This document shows, piece after piece, positions 17,120 to 27,192 of a DNA stretch of 64,000 nt. The notes below the pieces were generated by a model. That model did no database searches. It was not told the DNA's origin and worked only from the letters and a program-made list of their open reading frames with translations. The translations under genes were made by a program, and so were the position numbers. Source of the stretch: Martinezella calliandrae (GTDB taxonomy: Bacteria > Pseudomonadota > Alphaproteobacteria > Rhizobiales > Rhizobiaceae); the NCBI RefSeq assembly GCF_030272695.1, contig NZ_JARFYN010000019.1, positions 41,424 through 105,423 of the forward strand. The letters run 5' to 3'. Each line of letters starts with the position of its first letter. Within the stretch, counting starts at the first letter, position 1.

Positions 17120-17769
17120 GGGCGGATTCCAGATGGTTTGACGTTCCGCATCCAGCGGAATCGCTCGAAAAATTAACTGCTGGAGGCGTTCATAACTGCT
17201 TCGGCGCAGGAAAGAAACCCGCATTTAGCGCGAGCAAACCGGGTGAACACCCGCAAAAGCAGAGTAACCTCGTATATTTTTCGAATTTCGAAAAGATGCA
17301 CGTTTCTAAGGATTTGTGAGCGAAATCTGTCAACAGAAAAATTCTGCGCGACTGTAGCAAAAATGCAAAAAAATAGATGACAAGGCTCAATCTTTGAGCT
17401 AATTTTAGCTCACAAAAGAGGCAAGAAGGCTAAATTCTTGCCGTTTCGCGGTCAAGTCTTGGGAGGATCAGATCTTAGGCGCGCTTGCTCGCAGCCCCGG
17501 CAACGGATAAGGATCACGCGATACTTAAAAACAAGGCTTTCAGCCTTGTTTTTTTTTGCTTATCTACCCTGAGCGATCGCCTGTTTATTTCAATCGACGG
17601 GCTTTAACCTGTTTCCAGCCACAATGAACTTACGTTGCGGAAGGATCACCGTTTGCGCCGCCTCTTTGCCTCAGGCAGATGACAGGGGTGTGACGAATTC
17701 TGGGCTATTCAGTGACGACCGATTTTCATCCGAAAATTGCGGAAAATTTTCAAGGATGAACCTCAGCCA
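17120..17769. other. Gene-less region between proS and the DUF1467 gene
   Basis: No gene is supportable. It holds the proS promoter region, two strong inverted repeats (GAGCTAA/TTAGCTC at 17396-17411; GGCAAGAA/TTCTTGCC at 17420-17442) and the terminator at 17530. The hairpins could lie in the proS leader on the minus strand or in a short plus-strand RNA that ends at the terminator; I cannot decide. Confidence 0.5.
17530..17558. terminator. Strong bidirectional intrinsic terminator
   Basis: A perfect 9-bp stem (AACAAGGCT with AGCCTTGTT) with a 3-nt loop and a nine-T run on plus; the minus strand also ends in T5. On minus it lies 212 bp past the DUF1467 stop and would end the nuo-to-DUF1467 transcript; on plus it could end a short RNA starting near 17400. 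Confidence 0.8.
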
Positions 17770-18042
17770 TCAATCGCGTGGAACAATCGGCGGGATCGAG
17801 TCGAAGCCAAAGCCGAGATAGTGCGAGCTGACATACCATGCGCCGTAGATCACCGCCGATACCAGCGTCGTGATCAGCACGATCCTCCAGCCGCGAAATT
17901 TCGTCGGCGCACTCTCGACGGTGCCGAGGATGACATGGTTGTCTTCGGCTTGCGTGCGCAAACCAAACGGCAGGACGGCGAAAAGCGTGATCCACCAGAC
18001 AACGAAATAGACCGCGCAAGTCGAAAAAATCTGCTGGGCCAT
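17770..18042 (-). CDS. DUF1467 family membrane protein
   Basis: A 90-residue protein with two transmembrane helices (IFSTCAVYFVVWWITLFAVLPF near the N-terminus and IVLITTLVSAVIYGAWYVS after the middle) and the conserved link PFGLRTQAE. This is the DUF1467 family, found downstream of mce or nuo genes in rhizobia; function unknown. ATG 18042 is chosen because the first helix then starts at once; an in-frame start upstream is less likely. Confidence 0.8.
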   Translation of the reverse strand: MAQQIFSTCAVYFVVWWITLFAVLPFGLRTQAEDNHVILGTVESAPTKFRGWRIVLITTLVSAVIYGAWYVSSHYLGFGFDSIPPIVPRD

Positions 18043-18216
18043 TATGCTCCCCTTGAAGCAGGCCGCGAACCGGCTGCCCTCTCCTCACTCAAACCAGCTT
18101 ATAGAACCAAAGCCCCGCATTTCAAAGCACAGCTCAGCGCGCTAATGTCACATAACTGCGCCGCGCTGCCAGCATGGCGCGCAAAGGACGCAGCAACACC
18201 TCCGGATTGCGCGGGG

Positions 18217-18621
18217 TCAGCGTTGCTCGAGTTCAATGAGAGTCCCGAAGAAATCCTTGGGATGCAGGAAGAGCACCGGTTTGCCGTGAGCGCCGATCTT
18301 CGGCTCGCCATTGCCGAGTACGCGAGCACCCGCCGCAATTAGCTGATCGCGCACCGCGAGGATATCATCCACCTCGTAGCAGATATGGTGCATGCCGCCG
18401 TCCGGATTCTTGATGAGGAAGGCCGATACCGGTGAGGCATCGCCGAGTGGTTCCAGCAACTCGACCTTCGTGTTCGGCAATTCGATGAAAACGACGGTGA
18501 CGCCATGTTCCGGCAGAGATTGCGGCGCCGACACTTTGGCGCCGAGCGTATCGCGGTAGATGGCGGAAGCGACAGCGATGTCAGGAACGGCAATAGCAAT
18601 GTGATTGATGCACCCGAGCAT
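18217..18621 (-). CDS. mce: Methylmalonyl-CoA epimerase
   Basis: Interconverts (R)- and (S)-methylmalonyl-CoA in propionate and odd-chain catabolism. The 134-residue vicinal-oxygen-chelate protein has metal ligands in the expected places: His in INHIAIAVPD, His in MHHICYEVDD and Glu in GTLIELEQ. It follows rnj by 37 bp on the same strand. Confidence 0.92.
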   Translation of the reverse strand: MLGCINHIAIAVPDIAVASAIYRDTLGAKVSAPQSLPEHGVTVVFIELPNTKVELLEPLGDASPVSAFLIKNPDGGMHHICYEVDDILAVRDQLIAAGARVLGNGEPKIGAHGKPVLFLHPKDFFGTLIELEQR

Positions 18622-18658
18622 GGCTGCCCCCTTCCTCTCGATCAGATCGAATCGCCTG

Positions 18659-20332
18659 TTACCCCGTGACGCGCGTGACGAACACGGTCACGACCGGTTT
18701 CTTGCCCCAGCTCTGGTTGGCCGCGGCGCGCACAGCGCGGCGGACGGCCTCCTGCAGCATGTCGATATCCTTGCGGCGGGCGCGCGGAATGCTCTCGATG
18801 GCGCCGACGATGGCGTCGAAGAGCGTGTCTTCCATATCCTCGCCCTCGTCGTCATAGGCCGGAAGGCCGATCGGCACGAGATCGGGATCGCCGACGATAT
18901 CATAACGGGCGTCGAGTACGACGTTAACGGCGACATGGCCGACATAGGAGAGCTTCTTGCGCTCGCCAATGCCCATCTCGTCGAAATCGCCGATCAGCGT
19001 GCCGTCCTTGAAGATGCGTCCATGCGGCGCCTCGCCAATCACCTCGACCGGCCCCGGCGCCAACCGCAAAATATCGCCATTGCGAACCCGCGGCACGATG
19101 GAAATACCGGATTGCTCGGCCAATTCCTTGTGCGCGGTCAGATGCGTTGCCTCGCCATGCACCGGCACCACGACCTTCGGCCGAGTCCATTCATACATCC
19201 TCTGTAGCTCGTTGCGGCGCGGATGGCCGGAGACGTGAACCAGCGCCTCGGCGTCCGTCACCACATGCACCCCCTGCTCGGTGAGGCCGTTCTTGATATC
19301 CTGGATTGCCTTCTCGTTGCCCGGAATGGCGCGCGAGGAGAAAACGACGATATCGCCGGCGGCAAGCGCCACATTGCGCATCTCATCGCGGGAGAGTTTC
19401 GCAAGGGCAGCACGCGGTTCGCCCTGGCTGCCGGTCAGAATGACGACGACCTTGTCGCGCGGGATATAGCCATATTCGTCTTCGGCGATGAACGGCTTGA
19501 TGCCCTCCATAATACCGATGTCACGCGCGACATCGACAACGCGCTTCAGCGAACTGCCCAGCAGCAATATCTCGCGGCCCGCCGCCTCGGCGGCTTCAGC
19601 GATGGTGCGGATACGGCCGACATTCGACGAGAAAGTGGTGATCGCCACCCGCCCCTCGGCATTCTCGATGATCTTGCGCAGGCTTTCCGAAACATCCTTT
19701 TCCGAGGGAGAGACGCCGTCACGCAACGCATTAGTGGAATCACACATAAGCGCCAGCACGCCTTCGTCGCCGAGCTGGCGGAAACGGGCCTCGTCTGTCA
19801 GCGGTCCGAGCGATGGTTCGTGGTCGATCTTCCAGTCGCCGGTGTGGATGACATTGCCGACCGGCGTGCGGATCATCAGGGACATTGGTTCGGGAATGGA
19901 GTGATTGACGGCCACGCCCTCGATACTGAACGGACCAACGTTGATACGATCGCCGGCCTTGAACGGCGTGACGGGGATCTCACCCACCGACTTCTCATAG
20001 TCGCGCTTGGCTTCCAGCAACCCGGCGGTAAAGGCCGATGCGTAGATAGGAACATTGAGGCCGGGCCAGAGATCACTGAGCGCCCCGTAGTGGTCCTCAT
20101 GCGCATGCGTGATGATGATGCCTTTGAGATTCTTGCGCTCCTTGGCGAGGAAGCGGATGTCGGGGAGCACGAGATCGACCCCCGGCAGATCCGGCCCTGG
20201 AAAGGTGACGCCGCAATCGACCATGATCCACTGGCGACGTTCCGGCGCGCCATAGCCGTAAAGCGCGAGATTCATGCCGATCTCGCCGACGCCGCCAAGT
20301 GGCAGAAACACCAGTTCGTCTTGGTTCGCCAT
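18659..20332 (-). CDS. rnj: Ribonuclease J
   Basis: A 557-residue metallo-beta-lactamase/beta-CASP nuclease with 5'-3' exonuclease and endonuclease activity in rRNA maturation and mRNA decay. Seen: zinc motif THAHEDHYGAL, second His in IHTGDWKIDHEP, beta-CASP segment around TGSQGEPRAALAKLS, and HVSGHPRRNEL. The start MANQDELVFLPLGGVGEIG is the usual one. It begins 13 bp after birA. Confidence 0.93.
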   Translation of the reverse strand: MANQDELVFLPLGGVGEIGMNLALYGYGAPERRQWIMVDCGVTFPGPDLPGVDLVLPDIRFLAKERKNLKGIIITHAHEDHYGALSDLWPGLNVPIYASAFTAGLLEAKRDYEKSVGEIPVTPFKAGDRINVGPFSIEGVAVNHSIPEPMSLMIRTPVGNVIHTGDWKIDHEPSLGPLTDEARFRQLGDEGVLALMCDSTNALRDGVSPSEKDVSESLRKIIENAEGRVAITTFSSNVGRIRTIAEAAEAAGREILLLGSSLKRVVDVARDIGIMEGIKPFIAEDEYGYIPRDKVVVILTGSQGEPRAALAKLSRDEMRNVALAAGDIVVFSSRAIPGNEKAIQDIKNGLTEQGVHVVTDAEALVHVSGHPRRNELQRMYEWTRPKVVVPVHGEATHLTAHKELAEQSGISIVPRVRNGDILRLAPGPVEVIGEAPHGRIFKDGTLIGDFDEMGIGERKKLSYVGHVAVNVVLDARYDIVGDPDLVPIGLPAYDDEGEDMEDTLFDAIVGAIESIPRARRKDIDMLQEAVRRAVRAAANQSWGKKPVVTVFVTRVTG

Positions 20333-20345
20333 ATCTATCTTCTAC

Positions 20346-21113
20346 CTAACGATTAAAAAAAACGTCGCCCGCGGCGATCGGCAAAATCTTGCCGTCACCG
20401 GTATCGAGCATCAACAAGCCATTATCATCGATTCCGACGAAATGGCCGGAAATCGAACGGTCCGGCAGGTGTACAGTGATCTTTTCACCAATGCCGCAGG
20501 CGACCTCGCGCCAACGTGCGGTCACCTCGCGAATGCCTTTGCCGCCGTTCCAGACGGTGAGCGCTTCGGCCATGGACGCATAGAGATGAGCAAACAACTC
20601 TTCCGGCGACACTGTCGTGCCATGCTCATGTAGACAGGTGACTGGGTAGTGCGGATTTTCCGGCATCACCGAAACGTTGATGCCAATGCCGATCACCAGC
20701 GCATATCGTCCATCGGGAAGTGCCTCCCCCTCGATCAGAATGCCGCAGGTCTTCTTACGGCCGATCAGAATGTCATTCGGCCATTTGACCTCGACAGGCT
20801 CGGCGGCCAGCGGCAACACACTGCGCACCGCCTGGTGCACAGCAACCGCAACCGCGAGAGGGAGGGAACCCAGGCGATTCACGGGAGCCGGATCAATCAG
20901 AAGAAGTGAAGCATAGAGGTTGCCGCGTTCGGACGCCCATAGGCGCCCACGGCGCCCGCGGCCGCCCGTCTGGCGGCCTGCCGTCACCCAGAGATTGCCG
21001 GCATCACCTGTTCGCGCCCGCTCTAGGCACTCGCTGTTGGTGGACGCAGTCTCTGAAAGAGCATCATGCCGGAAGTCGCCGAGCGACTTCCGGCTGTTCA
21101 TGTCAGACGCCAT
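20346..21113 (-). CDS. birA: Biotin--[acetyl-CoA carboxylase] ligase
   Basis: Activates biotin as biotinyl-AMP and attaches it to biotin carboxyl carrier proteins. The 255-residue product has the nucleotide/biotin loop GRGRRGRLWAS, catalytic region VKWPNDILI and GIGINV. It lacks the N-terminal winged helix of E. coli BirA, so it is a ligase without repressor function. The ATG (21113) overlaps the nuoN TGA by one base, implying translational coupling. Confidence 0.92.
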   Translation of the reverse strand: MASDMNSRKSLGDFRHDALSETASTNSECLERARTGDAGNLWVTAGRQTGGRGRRGRLWASERGNLYASLLLIDPAPVNRLGSLPLAVAVAVHQAVRSVLPLAAEPVEVKWPNDILIGRKKTCGILIEGEALPDGRYALVIGIGINVSVMPENPHYPVTCLHEHGTTVSPEELFAHLYASMAEALTVWNGGKGIREVTARWREVACGIGEKITVHLPDRSISGHFVGIDDNGLLMLDTGDGKILPIAAGDVFFNR

Positions 21114-22555
21114 CAAAACAGCGTCGCGGCAGCAAGATCGGCCGCACCGCCGATAGCACCGCCGAAGAAGACGTAGGTGATGACGAAGAGACCGGAGAGC
21201 CCGAAGACCAGACGCAGAGATCCGGCGGTGCGGGTGAATTCGTCCTTGGCTTCATCGAACCACATGACCTTGATGACGCGCAGATAATAGTAGGCGCCGA
21301 CGACCGATGCGAGAACGCCGATGATGGCGAGCGCATAGAGATGGGCCTGAATGGCCGCTACAAAGACAAAGTACTTCCCGAAGAAACCGGCGAGCGGCGG
21401 GATACCGGCAAGCGAGAACATCAGCGCCGTCAGCACCACCGCCATGAACGGATTGGTCGTCGAAAGACCGGCGAGGTCGTCGATGTCTTCAACTTGGCGG
21501 CCGTCCTTGCGACGCATCGCCATGATGATGGCGAAGGAGCCGAGCGTCATGACCATGTAGATGACCATATAAAGCATGACACCGGAGACACCAGTCTTGT
21601 TGCCGGCAGCGAGGCCGACCAGCGCATAACCCATGTGACCGATGGAGGAATAGGCCATCAGTCGCTTGAAATTGCGCTGACCGATCGCGGCGAAAGAGCC
21701 AAGCAGCATGGAAGCGATCGAGATGAAGACGATGATCTGCTGCCAGTCGGCGAGCACCGGCTGGAAGGCGGTAACGACAATACGCGTCAGGATCGCCATG
21801 GCCGCAACCTTCGGAGCACCGGCGAAGAAGGCGGTGACGGGAGTCGGCGCACCTTCATAAACATCCGGCGTCCACATGTGGAACGGCACGGCGGAAATCT
21901 TGAAGGCTAGGCCTGCGAGAACGAAAACCAGGCCAAAAACGAGGCCGAGCGAACGGGTTTCCGCGGTAAGAGCCGTAGCGATTGCGTCGAAAGTCGTGTG
22001 ACCGGTAAAGCCGTAGACCAGCGACATGCCATAGAGCAGCATGCCCGAGGACAGTGCGCCGAGTACGAAATACTTCAAGCCGGCTTCCGTCGACTTGATG
22101 CTATCGCGATTGATGGCGGCAACGACGTAAAGTGCCAGCGACTGCAGCTCCAGCGACAGGTAGAGCGAGATCAGGTCATGTGCCGAGATCATCAGCAGGA
22201 TGCCGAGGGTTGCCAACAGCAACAGCACCGGGAATTCGAATCGATCGAGCTGCTGCTCACGCGCCTGCCCCATGCTCATAAACATGGCGACGATCGAGCC
22301 CACCACGGCCACGATCTTCATGAAACGAGAGAAGCCGTCGGCGAGATAGGCGCCGCCGTAAGCCAAGCCTTCGCCCGGCACGAAAATGATCCAGAGACCG
22401 GCCACCGCGAGAACCGCAATGGCAAGGCCGGTGACCGTCGGTCCCGACCGTTCGCCCGCAAAGACGCCGATCATGAGCAGCACAAGCGCACCGACCGCGA
22501 GGATGAGCTCCGGGATGGAAAGGTGCAGGCTTGCAAGAATTGTGTCAGCAGTCAT
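21113..22555 (-). CDS. nuoN: NADH-quinone oxidoreductase subunit N
   Basis: Proton-pumping antiporter-like membrane subunit of Complex I. 480 residues with about 14 hydrophobic helices; the conserved pump segment with Lys is seen in FKRLMAYSSIGHMGYALVG, and Lys in GLAFKISAVPFHMWTPDVYEGAP. Last nuo gene; it lies 18 bp after nuoM. Confidence 0.95.
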   Translation of the reverse strand: MTADTILASLHLSIPELILAVGALVLLMIGVFAGERSGPTVTGLAIAVLAVAGLWIIFVPGEGLAYGGAYLADGFSRFMKIVAVVGSIVAMFMSMGQAREQQLDRFEFPVLLLLATLGILLMISAHDLISLYLSLELQSLALYVVAAINRDSIKSTEAGLKYFVLGALSSGMLLYGMSLVYGFTGHTTFDAIATALTAETRSLGLVFGLVFVLAGLAFKISAVPFHMWTPDVYEGAPTPVTAFFAGAPKVAAMAILTRIVVTAFQPVLADWQQIIVFISIASMLLGSFAAIGQRNFKRLMAYSSIGHMGYALVGLAAGNKTGVSGVMLYMVIYMVMTLGSFAIIMAMRRKDGRQVEDIDDLAGLSTTNPFMAVVLTALMFSLAGIPPLAGFFGKYFVFVAAIQAHLYALAIIGVLASVVGAYYYLRVIKVMWFDEAKDEFTRTAGSLRLVFGLSGLFVITYVFFGGAIGGAADLAAATLF

Positions 22556-22573
22556 GTCGAATAAGTCCCGTCA

Positions 22574-24085
22574 TCAATTCATCGACAGCGCAACATTCTG
22601 CGCGGCGTGCAGGGCTGCGGTGTAGTTGTTCACGAGCAGATCCACCGAGGCGGCAGTCGCATCGAAGATCGGAGCCGGATAGACGCCGAAGAAAATCGTC
22701 AGCGCGATCAGCGGATAGAGGATGAGCTGTTCGCGCGGCGACAGATCGAGCAGCTTCTTGAGGTTTTCCTTCTCCAGCGCGCCGAAGATGATCCGGCGAT
22801 AGAGCCAAAGCGCATAAGCGGCTGAAAGAATGACGCCAGTGGCAGCGAACAGCGCAACCCACGTGTTGGCGCGGAAGACACCGATCAGGGTCAGGAATTC
22901 ACCGATGAAGCCGGAGGTGCCGGGCAGACCCACATTCGCCATGGTGAACACCATCATCGCGACTGCGTATTTCGGCATATTGCTGACGAGACCACCATAG
23001 GCCGCGATCTCGCGGGTATGGGTGCGGTCATAGATCACACCAACGCAAAGGAAGAGCGCACCCGAGACGATGCCGTGCGACAGCATCTGGAAGATCGCAC
23101 CCTGAACGCCCTGCTGGTTGGCAGCAAAGATGCCCATGGTGACATAACCCATGTGCGCAACCGAGGAATAGGCAATCAGCTTCTTCATGTCCTCCTGCAT
23201 CAGCGCCACCAGCGAAGTGTAGATGATGGCGATGACAGACAGCGCAAAGACGAGCGGCGCGAAATATTCCGATGCGTTCGGGAACATGCCGATCGAGAAG
23301 CGGATGAGACCATAGCCGCCGAGCTTCAGAAGAATACCCGCAAGGATAACCGAGCCCGCGGTCGGCGCCTGAACGTGCGCATCAGGCAACCAGGTGTGCA
23401 CCGGCCACATCGGCATCTTCACCGCAAAGGAGGCAAAGAAAGCCAACCACAGCCATATCTGCATCTGCGGCGGGAACTTGTAGGCAAGCATAGTCGGGAT
23501 GTCGGTCGTGCCGGACTGCCAGTACATCGCCATAATGGCGAGAAGCATCAGCACAGAGCCGAGCAGCGTGTAGAGGAAGAACTTGTAGCTGGCGTAGACG
23601 CGATCCCTGCCGCCCCAGACACCAATGATCAGGAACATCGGAATGAGGCCCGCTTCGAAGAAGACGTAGAACAGCACGATATCCAGCGATGTGAACACGC
23701 CGACCATCATCGTCTCGAGGACGAGGAAGGCGATCATGTAGTCCTTCAGACGCTTCTCGACCGAGAGCCAGCTCGCCAGCACGCAGAAGGGCAACAGGAA
23801 GGTCGTCAGGATGACGAACAGCATGGAAATGCCGTCGACTCCCATGTGATAGCTTATGCCGGAGTTGAGCCAGTCGTGCTTTTCGATCATCTGGAAGCCC
23901 GGGTTGGCATTGTCGAAGCCAATCCAGACAAACAGCGAGACGATGAAGGTGAAGACCGTCGTCAGGAGCGATACGTTCAGAATGTTGCGGCGGCCGTTGG
24001 GTCCGTCATCCCGCATGAACAGCAGGAGAAGGACACCCACCAGCGGCAGGAACGTGACCGTTGAAAGAATAGGCCAATCGGTCAT
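22574..24085 (-). CDS. nuoM: NADH-quinone oxidoreductase subunit M
   Basis: Second antiporter-like proton-pumping subunit. 503 residues and about 14 helices; signatures MKKLIAYSSVAHMGYVTMG and MWPVHTWLPDAHVQAPTAGS. The ATG at 24085 shares its A with the nuoL stop (TGATG overlap); an upstream in-frame start inside nuoL is rejected. Confidence 0.95.
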   Translation of the reverse strand: MTDWPILSTVTFLPLVGVLLLLFMRDDGPNGRRNILNVSLLTTVFTFIVSLFVWIGFDNANPGFQMIEKHDWLNSGISYHMGVDGISMLFVILTTFLLPFCVLASWLSVEKRLKDYMIAFLVLETMMVGVFTSLDIVLFYVFFEAGLIPMFLIIGVWGGRDRVYASYKFFLYTLLGSVLMLLAIMAMYWQSGTTDIPTMLAYKFPPQMQIWLWLAFFASFAVKMPMWPVHTWLPDAHVQAPTAGSVILAGILLKLGGYGLIRFSIGMFPNASEYFAPLVFALSVIAIIYTSLVALMQEDMKKLIAYSSVAHMGYVTMGIFAANQQGVQGAIFQMLSHGIVSGALFLCVGVIYDRTHTREIAAYGGLVSNMPKYAVAMMVFTMANVGLPGTSGFIGEFLTLIGVFRANTWVALFAATGVILSAAYALWLYRRIIFGALEKENLKKLLDLSPREQLILYPLIALTIFFGVYPAPIFDATAASVDLLVNNYTAALHAAQNVALSMN

Positions 24086-26079
24086 CAGAGGGAACTCCCG
24101 AGCATCATCCAAGTAACGAGGGCTGCAATGCCGAGCAGCATCGCGAAGGCATAGTGATAGAGGTAACCGGTCTGCAGGCGAACGACGCGGTTGGTCACAT
24201 CGACGACTCGAGCGGCGACACCGTTCGGGCCGATCCCGTCAATGACACCGATATCGCCCTTCTGCCAGAGGAAGCGACCAAGCGCTTTAGCGGAGCGGAC
24301 GAAGAGAAAGTCATAGAGCTCGTCGAAGTACCACTTGTTCAAGAGGAACTCGTAGAGCACGCGATGCTGCTGCGCGAGAATACGCGGTGTCTCCGGCGAC
24401 CTGATATACATGTACCAAGCCAGTACGAAGCCGACCAACATGGCGACGAACGGGCTGACGCTGACCCAAGCCGGAACATGTTCCATCTCTTCGAAGATAT
24501 GGTTCGCAGGCAATGTGAACAGCGCGGTCTTCCAGAACTCGCCATAGGCCTCGCCAACGAAATCGCTTCTGAAAACCATGCCGGCGAGGATAGCCCCAAG
24601 CCCCAGCAGATAGAGCGGGATCAGCATGACGTTCGGCGATTCATGCACATGGTGCATGACTTCGTGCGAAGCGCGGGGCTTGCCGAAGAAGGTCAAGAAG
24701 ATCAGGCGCCAGGAGTAGAAGCTGGTAAACAGCGCTGCGATGACCAGGAGCGTAAAGGCGAATCCGGCGACCGAGCTGTGCGAGGCGTAGGCGGCCTCGA
24801 TGATGGCATCCTTCGAAATGAAGCCAGCAAAACCGAAATGGGTGAAGGGAATACCGACGCCGGTAATCGCTACCGTACCGATAATCATAACCCAGAAGGT
24901 TTTGTTGATGTGCGGACGCAGGCCACCCATGTGACGCATGTCCTGCTCGCCGTCGACGGCGTGGATAACCGAACCGGCCCCCAAGAACAGCAGGGCCTTG
25001 AAGAAGGCGTGCGTAAACAGGTGGAAGATACCCGCGCCATAGGCGCCGACGCCGAGAGCGACGAACATGTAGCCGAGCTGCGAACAGGTCGAATAGGCGA
25101 TGACCCGCTTGATGTCGTTCTGCACCAGGCCGACCGTCGCCGCAAAGAAGGCGGTGATCGCCCCGATGACGGTGACGAAAGCCAGCGCGTCCGGGGACAG
25201 TTCGAAGATCGGCGACATGCGGGCGACGAGAAAGACACCGGCAGTGACCATCGTGGCAGCATGGATGAGCGCCGACACCGGGGTGGGGCCTTCCATGGCG
25301 TCCGGCAGCCAGGTGTGCAGCAGGAACTGCGCCGACTTACCCATCGCGCCCATGAAGAGGAGCAGGCAGACGCCGGTCAGTGCTTGCGCACGATCAAGAT
25401 GCATGCCGAACAGGTTGAGCACGATGTCGCCCGGCTGACCGCCCTGCCCTGCGGCAAAGCTCTGAGCGTTGCCGAAGATGACGTCGAAATTGATCGAGCC
25501 GAAGAGAACGAAGACGCCCGCGATGCCGAGCACGAAGCCGAAGTCGCCAACGCGGTTGACGATAAAGGCCTTTATCGCAGCTGCAGAGGCCGACGGCTTC
25601 TTGTACCAGAAACCGATGAGCAGATAGGAGGCCAGACCGACCCCTTCCCAGCCGAAGAACATTTGAGCAAGGTTATCGGAGGTCACCAGCATCAGCATGG
25701 CGAAGGTGAAGAGTGAAAGGTAGGCGAAGAAGCGCGGACGATGCGGATCGTGATGCATGTATCCGATCGAGTAGACGTGAACCAGGGTCGAAACCGTGTT
25801 CACGACGATCAACATCACCGAGGTCAGCGTATCGATGCGCAGCGTCCAGGAGACGTCGATACCGCCGGACTGGATCCAACGCAGCACTTCGACCTTGATC
25901 GGGCCATCGGCATGACCGAGCGCGACCGTGAAGAAAACGATCCAGGACAGAACCGCGGCGACGATCATCAAGCCGCTAGTGACATATTCCGAAGCTTTGG
26001 CGCCGATCCCGCGGCCGAAAAGGCCTGCGATAATCGCGCCGATCAGGGGAAGAAAGACGATAGCCTTATATAAAAACAT
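24085..26079 (-). CDS. nuoL: NADH-quinone oxidoreductase subunit L
   Basis: Largest antiporter-like subunit, with the long lateral helix along the membrane arm. 664 residues, about 16 helices; signatures LLHTWLPDAMEGPTPVSALI and IKRVIAYSTCSQLGYMFVA. The final amphipathic and transmembrane region ends near the stop. It lies 7 bp after nuoK. Confidence 0.95.
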   Translation of the reverse strand: MFLYKAIVFLPLIGAIIAGLFGRGIGAKASEYVTSGLMIVAAVLSWIVFFTVALGHADGPIKVEVLRWIQSGGIDVSWTLRIDTLTSVMLIVVNTVSTLVHVYSIGYMHHDPHRPRFFAYLSLFTFAMLMLVTSDNLAQMFFGWEGVGLASYLLIGFWYKKPSASAAAIKAFIVNRVGDFGFVLGIAGVFVLFGSINFDVIFGNAQSFAAGQGGQPGDIVLNLFGMHLDRAQALTGVCLLLFMGAMGKSAQFLLHTWLPDAMEGPTPVSALIHAATMVTAGVFLVARMSPIFELSPDALAFVTVIGAITAFFAATVGLVQNDIKRVIAYSTCSQLGYMFVALGVGAYGAGIFHLFTHAFFKALLFLGAGSVIHAVDGEQDMRHMGGLRPHINKTFWVMIIGTVAITGVGIPFTHFGFAGFISKDAIIEAAYASHSSVAGFAFTLLVIAALFTSFYSWRLIFLTFFGKPRASHEVMHHVHESPNVMLIPLYLLGLGAILAGMVFRSDFVGEAYGEFWKTALFTLPANHIFEEMEHVPAWVSVSPFVAMLVGFVLAWYMYIRSPETPRILAQQHRVLYEFLLNKWYFDELYDFLFVRSAKALGRFLWQKGDIGVIDGIGPNGVAARVVDVTNRVVRLQTGYLYHYAFAMLLGIAALVTWMMLGSSL

Positions 26080-26086
26080 AGCTTTA

Positions 26087-26395
26087 TCAGCCCTTCATCA
26101 TGTTGACGTCTTCGACCGCGATGGAACCGCGGTTACGATAGAAGACGACGAGAATTGCAAGACCGATGGCCGCTTCGGCAGCGGCGACAGTCAGAATGAA
26201 CAGAGCGAAAACCTGGCCGACGATGTCGTTGAGGAACGTCGAAAAGGCGACCATGTTGATGTTGACCGCGAGCAAAATGAGTTCGATCGACATCAGGATG
26301 ATGATCACATTCTTGCGGTTCAGGAAAATGCCGAAGACGCCGAGCACGAAAAGGATGGCGCTGACCGTCAGGTAGTGGGAAAGTCCGATGACCAT
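26087..26395 (-). CDS. nuoK: NADH-quinone oxidoreductase subunit K
   Basis: A 102-residue subunit with three helices; the conserved Glu residues that form the membrane-arm proton path are seen in SIELILLAVN and in AAAEAAIGLAI. It lies 31 bp after nuoJ. Confidence 0.95.
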   Translation of the reverse strand: MVIGLSHYLTVSAILFVLGVFGIFLNRKNVIIILMSIELILLAVNINMVAFSTFLNDIVGQVFALFILTVAAAEAAIGLAILVVFYRNRGSIAVEDVNMMKG

Positions 26396-26426
26396 ATTCT
26401 TGTTCCTTTGACCCTCGTGCCTCGCC

Positions 26427-27041
26427 TTAGACGCCCTGCCCCGGCTTGACCTTGACCACCTCGACGGCGGTCGCGGGCGTGCGGGCGACCTGTTGGGGAA
26501 TGCTCTGACGCTTGATGTGCGTGCGATGCTTCAGTGTCAGCACGATCGCGCCGATCATCGCGACCAGGAGCACAAGGCCGGCAATCTCGAAGAAATAAAC
26601 GTAGTTGGTATAGAGTACGTCGCCGAGCGCGGCGGTGTTCGTCCGGGTCGTCAGCGCGGGGATCGGCATGGCGACCGACTTTGCGATCGTGGGCGAAATC
26701 ACGCTGCCGCCGATGACGACGATCAGTTCGGCGGCGAGGATGATGCCGATCAGCGCGCCGATCGGCGCATATTCCAGAATACCTGCCCTGAGCTCGGAGA
26801 AGTCGATGTCGAGCATCATGACGACAAAGAGGAAGAGAACCGCGACGGCGCCGACATAGACGACCAGCAGGATCATCGCCAGGAACTCCGCCCCCATCAG
26901 GAGGAAGAGACCCGCCGCATTAAAGAAGACCAGGATGAGGAACAGGACCGAATGGACCGGATTCCGCGACGAGATAACCATGAACGCCGACGCTACCGCG
27001 ACAAAGGCGAAGATATAGAAAAAAAGAGCCTGCAGACCCAT
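26427..27041 (-). CDS. nuoJ: NADH-quinone oxidoreductase subunit J
   Basis: A 204-residue subunit with five helices; the helix with the coupling element is visible in LLVVYVGAVAVLFLFVVMML. The start at 27041 (MGLQALFFYIFAF) is the family one; a longer in-frame opening extends back into nuoI and is rejected. The 151-bp gap to nuoI is the widest in the nuo block apart from the nuoG-HHH gap and holds nothing I recognise. Confidence 0.95.
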   Translation of the reverse strand: MGLQALFFYIFAFVAVASAFMVISSRNPVHSVLFLILVFFNAAGLFLLMGAEFLAMILLVVYVGAVAVLFLFVVMMLDIDFSELRAGILEYAPIGALIGIILAAELIVVIGGSVISPTIAKSVAMPIPALTTRTNTAALGDVLYTNYVYFFEIAGLVLLVAMIGAIVLTLKHRTHIKRQSIPQQVARTPATAVEVVKVKPGQGV

Positions 27042-27192
27042 GTTGGTGCCTTTTTCGTCTTCCCCCGGGCAGCCGGGAGTGTCCCTGCCCGATGGGACTT
27101 GGCTGGACAAAATGTCCGGCAAAGCCCCGGTCTCTATTCGACCGCGACGGCGACAATCTCGGCCGCCCGTCTCGGCATATTCAAAATTCCGC

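Noticed and set aside
24154..25716. 520-codon open frame opposite nuoL
   Set aside because: Antisense shadow of nuoL; composition is charged and repeat-free and no ribosome site is present.
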